From an uncultured Pelagibacteraceae bacterium (lineage in GTDB: Bacteria; Pseudomonadota; Alphaproteobacteria; Pelagibacterales; Pelagibacteraceae), in the NCBI GenBank assembly GCA_902519325.1, contig CABYJU010000001.1, forward strand, positions 62,001 to 126,000: DNA of 64,000 nt. The letters run 5' to 3'. Of this stretch, positions 42,557-54,100 are shown one piece after another (positions within the stretch are counted from its first letter, which is position 1; every line of letters starts with the position of its first letter). The position numbers and the translations under genes were made by a program. A model generated the notes under the pieces. The model saw only the letters and a program-made list of their open reading frames with translations, was not told where the DNA came from and searched no databases.

Positions 42557-42558
42557 TT

Positions 42559-44967
42559 TTAGGATCTAATTTTTGCGCCAGACTTTGACTCAACTGAAGA
42601 GATGATTAGTTTATTAATGTTCTCCAAGTCATTTTCATTTAATGTTTTTTCCTCTGACTGAATAGTTACATTAACAGCTATAGATTTTTTTCCCTCTGGT
42701 ATATTTTCTCCCTCAAACACATCGAATACTCTTACTGACTTAATTAATTTATCATCAACAGATTTAATTATATTAACCAATTCTTGAGATTTAAAGTTTT
42801 TATTAATAATAAATGCAAAATCTCTCTCTGATTTTTGGAAATCAGAAAATTTATATTCAGATTTTGAATCTTTTATCTTTTGTTTTGAATCTTTTATATA
42901 ATCAAGACAAATTTCAAATATTACCAAACCTTCAGTTTTTATATCTAATTTTTTTATTATGTTTGGATGAATCTCGCCAAAATATGCTAGAGCATTTTTT
43001 TCGTTTTTATTTTGGTACACTCCTCCAGATTTTCCTGGGTGATAATAAGAAGGAGTTTTATCATCTATAACAATATCATCTTTATCAATCCCTGCTTCAC
43101 AAAGGCTTTGAATTACATCTTTTTTTACATCGAATGTGTCTACAATTCTTTCTTTATCATTCCAAGATAATCTTGAAACCTTTCCTGCCCTCACGGCGCC
43201 TATAACAGTCAGTTGATCTCCAGGATTTTTCCCTTTAAACGCTGGACCAATTTCAAATAAAGAAATATCTTTAAATCCTCTATCTAAATTTTTCTTCAAA
43301 TAAAATAATAAATTTGGAAAAATAGAATTTCTTAAAACATTTAGATCTGAACTAATCGGATTTACAATTGGTATTTCTTCATCATTTTCTTTAAATAATT
43401 GATTAATTTTAGAGTCAGTAAATGACCAAGTCACAGTTTCTAAATAACCCTTTGATGCCACGGATCTTTGTAAAAAATGAAATAATTTCTGATAATAATT
43501 AAGTGTAGGCTTTAATCTTGTCTTAATTGGTTCTGATGTATTAATATGTTCGTAGCCTTTTATTCTTACTATTTCTTCAACAATATCAATTGATTGAGTT
43601 ATGTCTGGTCTCCAAGAAGGTACTACTAACTTTAAAATTTTTTTATTTTTAGATACATCAAAACCTAACTTTTCAAGTATTTTAATTAATTCTTTATTTT
43701 CAACATTAAATCCTGTCGTTTTTTCAAAAAGAAATGGGTCAAAATCAATTATTGTTTTTTTATAATTATCAACTTTTTTTACATCTAAGTTACTTATTTC
43801 GCCTCCACAAATTTGTTTTATTAGCTCAGACGCTTTTATTAATCCTTCTTCAATTGAAAGGGGATCTATGCCTCTTTCGAATCTGAATTTTGCATCTGTA
43901 TCTATATTTAATTGTTTAGAGGTTTTTCTTATTGAACGTGGCAAAAAATAAGCAGATTCTAATAATATATTTTTAGTCGAATATTCTGTTCCAGATCTTG
44001 TCCCACCAATTATGCCGCCTAGACCAAGGACTCCAGATCTGTCAGAAATAACGCACATATCATTTTCTAAAATGTATTTTTTATTATCTAAGGCTTCGAA
44101 GCTTTCTCCTTTAGAAGAACTTCTAACAATAACTTCATTATCTATTTTATCTGCATCATAAGCGTGTAATGGTCTATTTAAATCAAACATTACATAATTA
44201 GTAATATCGACTATCGCAGATATTGGTTTTTGGCCTAAAGACAGAATTTTATCTTTTAGCCATTTTGGACTCTCTTTATTTGTTACACCTTTTATTAAAC
44301 AACTTCCAAATATTGTGCATCCTTGAGCTTTTTCTTTTTTTATTGTTACGTTTATATTTTGATTACCTCTATACTTTAAGTTGGATTTTTTATTAATTTT
44401 TAATGTACCAGCACCAGCAGCAGATAAATCTCTAGCAATTCCTCTTACTCCTAAACAATCTGGTCTATTGGGCGTGATTGATAAATCTATTACTTTTTCA
44501 GAAGTGTTTTTAAAATATTTTTCTCCAATTTTGTTTGCATATTTATTGTTTTTTAATTCTATAATTCCATCACTTTCATTGGATAGTAGTAATTCTGACT
44601 CAGAACAGAGCATTCCATATGATGTTACACCTCTTATTTTACTTACAGATAATTTCATCTGATTTTTAGGAATAATCGATCCTGGAGGTGCATAAACAGT
44701 CAAAAGACCATTTTTTGCATTCGGGGCTCCACATACTACTTCAATTGTTTTGTCGCTACCTATATCAACATCACATAACTTCAATCTGTCAGCATTAGGA
44801 TGAGTTTTGGCATTTATAATTTTTGCAACAATAAATGTATCTAATTCAGATTTAGAGCTCTCAAAACTTTCTACTTCTAGACCTATATTGGTTAATTTAT
44901 CTATTATTTGATTATTATTAAATTTTGTATCAAGATGGTTTTTTAACCAGTCAACGGTGAATTTCAT
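42559..44967 (-). CDS. pheT: Phenylalanyl-tRNA synthetase beta subunit
   Basis: [34 protein letters not shown]-like [10 protein letters not shown]-terminal FDX-ACB. Confidence 0.97.
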   Translation of the reverse strand: MKFTVDWLKNHLDTKFNNNQIIDKLTNIGLEVESFESSKSELDTFIVAKIINAKTHPNADRLKLCDVDIGSDKTIEVVCGAPNAKNGLLTVYAPPGSIIPKNQMKLSVSKIRGVTSYGMLCSESELLLSNESDGIIELKNNKYANKIGEKYFKNTSEKVIDLSITPNRPDCLGVRGIARDLSAAGAGTLKINKKSNLKYRGNQNINVTIKKEKAQGCTIFGSCLIKGVTNKESPKWLKDKILSLGQKPISAIVDITNYVMFDLNRPLHAYDADKIDNEVIVRSSSKGESFEALDNKKYILENDMCVISDRSGVLGLGGIIGGTRSGTEYSTKNILLESAYFLPRSIRKTSKQLNIDTDAKFRFERGIDPLSIEEGLIKASELIKQICGGEISNLDVKKVDNYKKTIIDFDPFLFEKTTGFNVENKELIKILEKLGFDVSKNKKILKLVVPSWRPDITQSIDIVEEIVRIKGYEHINTSEPIKTRLKPTLNYYQKLFHFLQRSVASKGYLETVTWSFTDSKINQLFKENDEEIPIVNPISSDLNVLRNSIFPNLLFYLKKNLDRGFKDISLFEIGPAFKGKNPGDQLTVIGAVRAGKVSRLSWNDKERIVDTFDVKKDVIQSLCEAGIDKDDIVIDDKTPSYYHPGKSGGVYQNKNEKNALAYFGEIHPNIIKKLDIKTEGLVIFEICLDYIKDSKQKIKDSKSEYKFSDFQKSERDFAFIINKNFKSQELVNIIKSVDDKLIKSVRVFDVFEGENIPEGKKSIAVNVTIQSEEKTLNENDLENINKLIISSVESKSGAKIRS

Positions 44968-46031
44968 CTACTCAGTCCTCTATAATTTGATGGGACATCT
45001 AATGGATCAAAACCAAAGTGACTTAACCATCTATAATCAGTCTCAAAAAAAGCTCTTAAATCGTTAATTCCATATTTTAACATTCCCAGTCTGTCTATGC
45101 CAATTCCAAAGGCATATCCTTGATATTTACTTGGATTAACTTTTACATTTTTTAAAACATTTGGATGAACCATTCCACAACCTAAAATTTCTAGCCATTT
45201 ATCACCTTCACCAATTACTATCTTTCCATTTTTAATTTCATATCCTATATCTACTTCTGCCGAAGGTTCAGTAAATGGAAAATGACTTGGTCTAAATCTC
45301 ATTTTAATTTTATCAACTTCAAAAAACTCCTTAATAAAATAATTTAAACATCCTTTTAGATGTCCCATATTTATATTCTTATCTATATGAAGCCCTTCAA
45401 CTTGATGAAACATCGGAGCATGGGTTTGATCACTATCTGATCTGTAAGTTCGTCCCGGAGCAATAATTTTAAAAGGAGGTTTACCTTTTAGCATAGTTCT
45501 TACCTGAACTGGAGATGTGTGAGTTCTCAAAAGTAATTCCTTATTATTATCTAGATAAAAAGTATCATGCATATCTCTAGCTGGATGATTATCTGGTGTA
45601 TTTAATGCTGTAAAATTATTATATTCATTTTCTACATCTGGGCCTTCCTCAACACTAAATCCTATTTCAGAAAATATAGATGAAATTTCATCTATTACCT
45701 GGGAGACTGGATGAATTTTACCAATTTTAATATCTCTTTCCGGAAGAGTTACATCAATTTTTTCTTTCTCAAGCTTTAAATTAATTTCTTTAGTTTCTAT
45801 TTCTTGAATTTTGATTGATATTTTATTTTGAAGTTCGTCTTTAATATTATTTAAATCTGAGGCTAATTTTTTTCTTTCTTCTACAGAAATCGAACCTAAT
45901 TTTTTGAATTCGTTCGATATAATTCCGTTTTTTCCAAATAGTTCTGATTTAATGTTGTTTACCTTATCAACATTATTTTCTGTATTAAGTTTATCGATAT
46001 AATCATCTTTTATTTTTTTAATATCAGACAT
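44964..46031 (-). CDS. pheS: Phenylalanyl-tRNA synthetase alpha subunit
   Basis: [64 protein letters not shown]. Confidence 0.98.
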   Translation of the reverse strand: MSDIKKIKDDYIDKLNTENNVDKVNNIKSELFGKNGIISNEFKKLGSISVEERKKLASDLNNIKDELQNKISIKIQEIETKEINLKLEKEKIDVTLPERDIKIGKIHPVSQVIDEISSIFSEIGFSVEEGPDVENEYNNFTALNTPDNHPARDMHDTFYLDNNKELLLRTHTSPVQVRTMLKGKPPFKIIAPGRTYRSDSDQTHAPMFHQVEGLHIDKNINMGHLKGCLNYFIKEFFEVDKIKMRFRPSHFPFTEPSAEVDIGYEIKNGKIVIGEGDKWLEILGCGMVHPNVLKNVKVNPSKYQGYAFGIGIDRLGMLKYGINDLRAFFETDYRWLSHFGFDPLDVPSNYRGLSR

Positions 46032-46074
46032 TTTGATAGAATATTTGTTAAAGGAAGAAAAACAATAGTCTTGA

Positions 46075-46431
46075 TTAATTTAATGCTGCTTGAGCCCTTT
46101 TAACTATAGTTTTGAATGCTTCGGGGTTATCGTAAGCAATTTCTGCAAGAATTTTTCTATCTAATTTAATTCCTGATTTGCTTAAACCATTAATAAACTT
46201 TGAATATGTTATGCCTTCAGATCTGACACCAGCATTAATTCTTTGTATCCACAGCGATTTGAAATCCCTTTTTTTATTTCTTCTGTCCCTGTAAGCATAC
46301 TGCATAGCTTTTTCCATCGCTTGTCTTGCGACTCTTATAGTATTTTTTCTTCTTCCCCATTGACCTTTAACAGCTTTTAAAACTTTTTTGTGTTTAGCTC
46401 TGCTTGTAACTCCTCTTTTAACTCTTGCCAT
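46075..46431 (-). CDS. rplT: 50S ribosomal protein L20
   Basis: [30 protein letters not shown]. Confidence 0.98.
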   Translation of the reverse strand: MARVKRGVTSRAKHKKVLKAVKGQWGRRKNTIRVARQAMEKAMQYAYRDRRNKKRDFKSLWIQRINAGVRSEGITYSKFINGLSKSGIKLDRKILAEIAYDNPEAFKTIVKRAQAALN

Positions 46432-46432
46432 T

Positions 46433-46639
46433 TTATCCTCTTAAGCTGTAAGGCATATAAGATTTTACTATCTTACCATCTTGTTTAGATAAAACAGTTG
46501 TGCCTCTTTGTTTTCTAATTTGTGAATTTGTTCTTTTAATCATGCCGTGTCTTTTTCCAGCCTGTGGGGTAATAACCTTGCCTTTGGCTGAGATTTTAAA
46601 TCTTTTTTTAGCTGAACTTTTTGTTTTTAACTTGGGCAT
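46433..46639 (-). CDS. rpmI: 50S ribosomal protein L35
   Basis: [22 protein letters not shown]. Confidence 0.97.
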   Translation of the reverse strand: MPKLKTKSSAKKRFKISAKGKVITPQAGKRHGMIKRTNSQIRKQRGTTVLSKQDGKIVKSYMPYSLRG

Positions 46640-46691
46640 AATTTTCGGGGTTATACAAATATTAAATTAAATTTACAACTAGAAATATGGC

Positions 46692-47237
46692 TTATAAAGG
46701 CTGGATTACCATAATCATTTGCTTTCCATCAAATTTTGGCTGAAGCTCTACTCTTCCAATAGTCTCCATATCTGCCTTAATTTTATCCATTAATTCATTG
46801 CCAAGGTTTGAATGTTGTAATTCTCTCCCTTTAAACCTTATTGTAAATTTGACTTTATCGCCTTTTGCCAAAAATTTCTGAGCATTTTTAATTTTAAAAG
46901 TGTAGTCGTGAACTTCTGTAACTGGCCTTAATTTTATTTCTTTTAATTCAATTTTCTTTTGTTTTTTTTTTGCTTTGTTAGCTTTTTTTTGTGCGTCGTA
47001 TTTATATTTACCCATGTCCATAATTTTACAAACGGGGGGTTTTGCATTCGGAGCAATTTCAATTAAATCTAAACCTTCATTTTTTGCTTTATTGATAGCT
47101 TCATTTAAATTTAAAATTCCTAAATTTTCTCCATCACTTGCAATAACTTGAACTTCATTTGATGTAATCCTGTTGTTAGACCTTGGGCCTCTTGCTTTAG
47201 TTCTTCTTTGAAAATAATTTTGTTTAAAATCTGCCAC
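46692..47237 (-). CDS. infC: Translation initiation factor IF-3; GTG start
   Basis: EVQVIASDGENLGILNLNEAINKAKNEGLDLIEIAPNAKPPVCKIMDMGKYKYD; start codon GTG abuts thrS TAA. Confidence 0.97.
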   Translation of the reverse strand: MADFKQNYFQRRTKARGPRSNNRITSNEVQVIASDGENLGILNLNEAINKAKNEGLDLIEIAPNAKPPVCKIMDMGKYKYDAQKKANKAKKKQKKIELKEIKLRPVTEVHDYTFKIKNAQKFLAKGDKVKFTIRFKGRELQHSNLGNELMDKIKADMETIGRVELQPKFDGKQMIMVIQPL

Positions 47238-49157
47238 TTAGATTGAAGGGGCTTTATTTAGATCGGAGTATTTTTTAATAAATTCTTTTAAAGCCATATT
47301 TTCTTGTTTATTAGAATCCAATCTTCTAATAGTTACACTGTTGGAGTCAACTTCTTTTTTTCCACAGATCAATAACATTGGTACTTTTGTTAAAGAATGA
47401 TCTCTTATTTTATAATTTAAATTGTGATTTTTAAGATCCACCTCGACAATCAAACCACTCCGTTTTAATTCTTTTGCTACACTTTTAGCATATTCATCAA
47501 AATCACTAGAGATTGGAATAACTACTGCCTGTAAAGGTGATATCCAAAATGGCAGCTTGCCTGCATAATTCTCTATAAGGATACCTATGAACCTTTCTAA
47601 AGATCCAAATAACGCCCTGTGTAACATTACAGGTACTTTTTTAGTTCCATCTTTATCAACAAAAGAAGCTCCTAATCTACCTGGTAAATTTAAATCTACT
47701 TGCAAGGTTCCACATTGCCAATCTCTCCCGATTGCATCTCTTAGAACAAATTCAATTTTTGGTCCATAAAATGCGCCCTCACCTTTATTAATTGAGTACT
47801 CTAGCTTTGTCGCTTTAATTGCCTCTAACAACGCAGCCTCTGACTTATCCCAAACTTTATCGTCTCCAACTCTTAAATCTGGTCTATCTGAATATTTTAA
47901 AATAACATCTTCAAAACCAAGATCTTTATAAATTTCTAAAATTAAATTTGTAACGCTCAAACATTCTTCAGTAATTTGTTCTTCTGTACAAAAAATATGT
48001 GCATCATCTTGCGTAAAGGCCCTTACACGTAATAATCCATGCAATGCACCTGAAGGTTCATATCTGTGAACTTTTCCAAATTCTGACATCTTTAAAGGTA
48101 AATCTCTATAACTTTTAAGTCCTTGATTAAATACTTGAACACAGCCAGGACAATTCATGGGTTTAATTGCAAATACTTTTTCATCTGGTGTAGTTGAAGT
48201 ATACATATTGGCTCCAAATTTTTCCCAGTGGCCAGATTTTTCCCACAAAGATCTATCAAGTATTTCTGGCGTATTTATCTCTTTATAACCATCGTGATCT
48301 TGTTTCATTCTCATATAAGAAACTAATTTTTGGAACAAATTCCATCCTTTCTGGTGCCAAAACACAGATCCAGGACTTTCTTCTCTAAAATGAAATAAAT
48401 CCATCTCTTTTCCAATTTTTCTATGATCTCTTTTTTCTGCTTCCTCAATTCTCTGAAGATAAAGATCTAATTCTTTTTGAGTTGCCCAACCAGTACCATA
48501 TATTCTTTGAAGCATTTCATTATTAGAGTCACCACGCCAATAAGCTCCAGATACTTTTGTCAGTTTAAAAGCCTTACCTATTTTACCAGAAGATACTAAA
48601 TGAGGTCCTCTACATAAATCATGCCATGTTTCGCCATGATGATAAACTGTAAGTTCCTCGTTTTTAGGAATGCTCTCAATTATCTCAGCTTTATATTTTT
48701 CTCCAATTTTTTTAAAATGACTTATTGCTTTATCTCTCTCCCAAACTTCTTTTCTTGTTTTTACATCTTTATCTATTATCTCTGACATTTTTTTTTCAAT
48801 CTTTTTTAGATCATCGCTAGTAAAAGGTTCTTTTCTTGCAAAATCATAGTAAAATCCATTTTCTATAACTGGCCCAATTGTTACCTGTGTGCCTGGGTAT
48901 AGTTCTTGAACAGCCATAGCCATAATATGTGCAGTGTCATGTCTAATGACTTCTAAGCCCTCAGGATCTTTAGCTGTAAATATTTCAATAGAACAATCTT
49001 GATCGATAACAGTATATAAATCTTTAAGTTCACCGTTTATGCTCATCACCAAAGCTTGCTTACCTAAAGACTTGCTAATTTTTTCAGCAATCTCAGTACC
49101 TGTTATACTTTTTTCAAAGTTTAATTTTTTTCCATCTGGTAGTGTAATATTTGGCAT
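47238..49157 (-). CDS. thrS: Threonyl-tRNA synthetase
   Basis: RHDTAHIMAMAVQELYPGTQVTIGPVIENGFYYDF, MNCPGCVQVFN, GRDWQCGTLQVDL. Confidence 0.98.
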   Translation of the reverse strand: MPNITLPDGKKLNFEKSITGTEIAEKISKSLGKQALVMSINGELKDLYTVIDQDCSIEIFTAKDPEGLEVIRHDTAHIMAMAVQELYPGTQVTIGPVIENGFYYDFARKEPFTSDDLKKIEKKMSEIIDKDVKTRKEVWERDKAISHFKKIGEKYKAEIIESIPKNEELTVYHHGETWHDLCRGPHLVSSGKIGKAFKLTKVSGAYWRGDSNNEMLQRIYGTGWATQKELDLYLQRIEEAEKRDHRKIGKEMDLFHFREESPGSVFWHQKGWNLFQKLVSYMRMKQDHDGYKEINTPEILDRSLWEKSGHWEKFGANMYTSTTPDEKVFAIKPMNCPGCVQVFNQGLKSYRDLPLKMSEFGKVHRYEPSGALHGLLRVRAFTQDDAHIFCTEEQITEECLSVTNLILEIYKDLGFEDVILKYSDRPDLRVGDDKVWDKSEAALLEAIKATKLEYSINKGEGAFYGPKIEFVLRDAIGRDWQCGTLQVDLNLPGRLGASFVDKDGTKKVPVMLHRALFGSLERFIGILIENYAGKLPFWISPLQAVVIPISSDFDEYAKSVAKELKRSGLIVEVDLKNHNLNYKIRDHSLTKVPMLLICGKKEVDSNSVTIRRLDSNKQENMALKEFIKKYSDLNKAPSI

Positions 49158-50311
49158 TAGTTTATTAATTTTTTATACTCTGAATAAGTAGAAAAACACA
49201 TTTTTTCAACATTAAATTTTGAAACGACATTTTTTCTTCCTTCTATGCCCATTTGATTGATAGTCTGTTCATCTAAATTCATAATTTCTATTAATTTTTT
49301 TGAAAGATCGTCAGAGTTACTTGCTTCAAATAAAAATCCTGTTTTATTTTCATTTATAGTCTCTTTTGATCCCCCAATATTACTTGCAACAATTGGTTTT
49401 TTCATTGCCTGAGCCTCAACAGATATTCTTCCAAAGGCTTCTGGTTCTATTGATGAGGAAACTATGATGTCTGAAACTTTGTAAGCTAGTGGCATATTTT
49501 TACAATGATCTATAAATTTTACTTGGTTAGTTAATCTGTACTGTTCAACTAACCTAATAAGTTTTTTTTTGTAAAGTTCTCTTCCTTGATCACTTCCAAG
49601 AATAATTACATTAAATACCTCGTGTCCTAAATTAATATTTACTTTGTTAATAGCATCTAAAAATATTTCTTGGCCTTTCCATTCTGTTAATCTTCCAGGC
49701 ATTAGAACAGTTTTTCTCTCAATTTTAAGTCCCCATGATTTAAATAATTCATCTTCCTCTGTTTCTATAGTAGTTGATGGATCAAAATAGTCAGTATTAA
49801 TGCCTCTAAATATCACCAAGAATTTTTTTTTATCATTAAGGTATTCAGAGTAGTTTTCTTTAATATGTGAAAATATAAAATTAGACCCAGCAATAATTAA
49901 ATCTGATCTCAACATTACAGAATTATATAATTTTTTTAATTTACTTTTAAAATTATATGTTCCATGAAATGTAGTTACAAATTTACGTCGTGTGATTTTG
50001 GTAGCTAGCAAACAAGACCATGCAGGTGCTCTACTTCTCGCGTGAACAATATTAATTCCATAAAATAAAATTATTAAAGAAATAATTATTGAATTAAAAA
50101 AAATCAAAATGGGGTTTTTGGAATTAACAGGTAACCTTATATATTTAACTTTTTTTTTATCTATAAACTTTGTTAATTCACCACCGTTGCAAATTAAAAA
50201 AGATTTACAATCATTTTCATGTAGATAGTGTGCGATATCATAACAACCTGTTTCTGCGCCACCGTATCCAAGTTTTGGTATAACTTGCAGAACTTTCAAT
50301 TTTGGATGCAT
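49157..50311 (-). CDS. Glycosyltransferase family 4 (GT-B) protein
   Basis: LQVIPKLGYGGAETGCYDIA, MPGRLTEWKGQEIFLDAI, EPEAFGRISVEAQAMKKPIVASNIGG. Confidence 0.9.
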   Translation of the reverse strand: MHPKLKVLQVIPKLGYGGAETGCYDIAHYLHENDCKSFLICNGGELTKFIDKKKVKYIRLPVNSKNPILIFFNSIIISLIILFYGINIVHARSRAPAWSCLLATKITRRKFVTTFHGTYNFKSKLKKLYNSVMLRSDLIIAGSNFIFSHIKENYSEYLNDKKKFLVIFRGINTDYFDPSTTIETEEDELFKSWGLKIERKTVLMPGRLTEWKGQEIFLDAINKVNINLGHEVFNVIILGSDQGRELYKKKLIRLVEQYRLTNQVKFIDHCKNMPLAYKVSDIIVSSSIEPEAFGRISVEAQAMKKPIVASNIGGSKETINENKTGFLFEASNSDDLSKKLIEIMNLDEQTINQMGIEGRKNVVSKFNVEKMCFSTYSEYKKLIN

Positions 50312-50353
50312 ATGGTAGAGTTATAATATTTCAAATCAATTTTAATACTTTAT

Positions 50354-51116
50354 ATGAAAAAATTTAAATTTCTAAAAATTTCTAAAACAAAAAAACTAAG
50401 ATATATAAGCAATTATTATAAGAAAAATCTTTATATTATATTTTTACCAGGTTTTGCATCCGATATAGAAGGAGATAAACCTAAAAGATTTTTAAACTAT
50501 GCTAAAAAAAAATAAATTGGGTTTTTTGGCACTAGAATATTCTGGTTACGGAAAATCTTCAGGTGAATTTACAAAAGGGAATATTTCCACTTGGGCAAAT
50601 GATGCAAAGCAGACTATTAAGAATATAGTTAAAAAAAATGATGTAATTTTAATAGGTTCTAGTATGGGTGCTTGGATTTCTTTATTATTATTTAAATCAA
50701 TTAAGAAACAGATTAAAGGCTTTATGGGAATTGGCTCTGCTCCAGAATTTTTAACAAGAATAATGTGGAAAAAATTTTCAAAAAAGACAAAGAGTGAAAT
50801 TATCAAAAAAGGTATTAGCAAAATTAAAAATGGTGGGTATGAGTATCTCATAACTAATCAATTAATTAAAGATGGAAGAAAAAAACAAAATAAAGTTTTG
50901 AATGTTAAAATTCCAATGAAAATACCTGTTACTATGGTCCATGGTCAAAAAGATGAAGTTGTACCAATTAAATACTCAAGAGAAGTTTTAAAAATCTTCA
51001 GCAAAGCAAAAAAAAAATTAAATATAATTAAGAAGGGTGACCATAGTCTCTCGTCAAAAAAAAATCTAAATATTATTTGTAAAGAGTTAAATAATATTAT
51101 TAAAAATACTAACTAG
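50354..51116 (+). pseudogene. Alpha/beta hydrolase, reading frame interrupted at an A9 homopolymer (N-terminal part 50354..50515, C-terminal part 50499..51116)
   Basis: N-part ...LYIIFLPGFASDIEGDKPKRFLNYAKKK*; C-part LGFLALEYSGYGKSSGEF..., ILIGSSMGAW nucleophile elbow, VHGQKDEVVP, GDHSL; fusing the frames at the A-run gives a normal hydrolase. Confidence 0.75.
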
Positions 51117-54100
51117 CTTGACCGACTAATTTTTTATTTGATATAGGGTTTTCTAACTTATCTAACATTTCTTTTGGACAAACTTGGACGAAATTATTTA
51201 TTTCATTTTCAAAATTCCCAACAATTTTTTTCGAGATTGTTGAATTTGTTTCTATCGCATGCTCTTGAATTAATTTCCTTAGATGCTCAATCCAAAATTT
51301 AGTTTCTGGAGTTTGCCAAACTACACTTTCAGGATTTACTTTTTTATCAAATTGATTTTCAGGGTCATAAATAAATGCCATACCTCCTGTCATGCCAGCT
51401 CCAAAATTATCGCCAATATCTCCTAATATAATAATGTTTCCGCCTGTCATGTATTCACAACCATTTGAATCACAACCTTCTACTACTGCAGTTGCACCTG
51501 AATTTCTAACAGCAAATCTCTCTCCTGCTTGTCCTGCAGCTAATAATTTTCCTGAAGTAGCTCCATACAAAACAGTGTTTCCAATAATAGTATTTTCATT
51601 TGAAACAAGGTTGCTTTCATCTTGTAATTTAATCACAATAGTTCCACCTGATAATCCTTTTGCAACATAATCATTTGCATCCCCTTTTAAAATTAGTTTT
51701 AATCCTTTAATAGCAAAAGCACCAAAGGATTGGCCCGCTGAACCTTTAAAATTTAATTCGATCGAATTTTTATCAAGATTGTTATTTCCAAATTTTTTGT
51801 ATAAATGATAAGAAATTCTAGTACCAACTGCTCTATCAGTATTTTGAATTTCAAATTCTTGATTTATTTTTTCTTTTTTATCTATTTTGTTTTCTATTTC
51901 TGGCCATAATTTTTGATCTAAAGTATCTGGAACAGAATTAATTTCAGGTTTCTCACAATATCTTTTATTTTTTCCAGGATCTGCCTGAACAAAAAGAGGA
52001 TTTAAGTCTAGATCATCCAAGTTTGGTGATCCTTTGCTTACTTGCCTTAGTAAGTCAGTTCTTCCAATTACTTCATTTAAAGATTTGAAACCAAGATCAG
52101 CAAGTATTTCTCTTACTTCCTCTGCTATAAATGTAAAAAGGTTTACTACTTTTTCAGGAGTTCCTGTAAATTTCTCTCTTAATTTATCATCTTGTGTGCA
52201 AACACCCACTGGACATGTATTTGAATGACATTGTCTGACCATTATACATCCCATTGCGACTAAAGCAGTTGTTGCTACGCCAAATTCTTCTGCTCCCATC
52301 ATGGCTGCAATTACAACATCTCTTCCTGTTTTTATTCCACCGTCAGTTCTAAGCGTCACTTGATGTCTCAGGTTATTTAAAGTCAATACCTGATTTGCTT
52401 CTGTTAATCCCATCTCCCAAGGAACTCCAACATATTTTACGCTTGTTTGTGGAGTGGCTCCTGTACCTCCTGAGTGCCCTGAGATTAAAATTATGTCTGC
52501 TTTAGCTTTTGCAACTCCAGCAGCTATCGTTCCAATTCCTGATGAAGCAACTAATTTAACTCCAACTCTAGCCTTAGGATTTATTTGTTTTAAATCATAA
52601 ATTAATTGAGCTAGATCTTCTATTGAGTAAATATCATGATGTGGTGGAGGTGATATTAAAGTAACTCCTGGCGTTGAGTGTCTCAATCTCGCAATTTCAT
52701 CTGTAACTTTAAAACCTGGTAATTGTCCACCTTCACCTGGTTTAGCGCCCTGAGCAATTTTGATTTCAATCTCATTACAATTATTTAAGTAATTAATGGT
52801 TACTCCAAATCTAGCTGATGCAATTTGTTTAACCCTTGAATTTGCACTATCTCCATTCTCCATAATCTTAAATCTTTTTTCATCTTCTCCACCTTCACCA
52901 CTACAAGATGCGCCTTTAATTCTGTTCATACCAACAGCAAGAGTTTCATGTGCTTCTTTAGATAAAGCTCCATGAGACATACTTCCACTTCCAAATCTTT
53001 TTAATATATTAGATGAAGGCTCAACATTAGATATATCTATGGGATTTTTAGATTTAAAATCTACTAAATCTCTTAAACTTATTGGATTTAGATTATAAAT
53101 ACCTTTTGTGTATTTTTTATATATTTCATAAGATCCTTGTCCAACCGCAGTTTGCAGTAAATGAATTAGTTTGCCTTGATACTGATGTGTTTCACCATTT
53201 TTTCTATATCTGTAAATACCTCCAATAGGTAAAATATTTGAATTATTGAAAAATGCTTCTTTGTGTATAGTTCTGATTTTCTTTTCTATTCCTTTTAAAC
53301 CAATTCCAGAAATCTTTGATAACATCCCAGGAAAGTAATCTTTCACAATTGTTCTGCTTAGTCCCACAGTTTCAAAATTACATCCGCCTCTATAAGAACT
53401 TAAAACAGAAATTCCCATTTTAGACATTATTTTAAGAAGACCGAGATTGACTGATTTAATGTATCTTGAAACACATTCATCAAAAGTGAAATTTCCAAAT
53501 AATTTCTTAGAATGTCTTTGATATAAGCTATCAAAAGCTAAATAAGGGTTCACTGTAGTAGCACCAACACCAATTAATGTTGCAAAAGAGTGAGTATCTA
53601 AAGCATCTCCAGTTTGAACATTAATAGAAACATAACCTCTTAAACCTAATTTAACTAAATGTGTATTTATTGCCCCTATACATAAAAGCATCGGCATTGG
53701 CATTCTATTTTCTGAAATATTTTTATCTGATAATATTATTTGTTTAATTCCCTCTCTAACAGCTTGTTCAGACTTAACTTTGAGTAAATTTATTGATGTC
53801 TCTAAATCATCATCTTTGCTGAATGTACAATCTAAAACTTTATTATTATTTCCAAAGAATTTCAAAAATTTTTCAAATTGTGCATTTGATAATATAGGAC
53901 TATTTAAGACATAAATATTGTCTTTAGTTAATTTACTAAAATCTAAAATATTACCAAGATTTCCAAATCTTGTCTTTAAACTCATAACTTTATTTTCTCT
54001 TAGAGAGTCAATTGGTGGATTTGTAACCTGACTAAAGTTTTGTCTAAAGTAATGATATAGTGGTCTATATTTGTCAGATAAAACTGCTAAAGGCGTGTCA

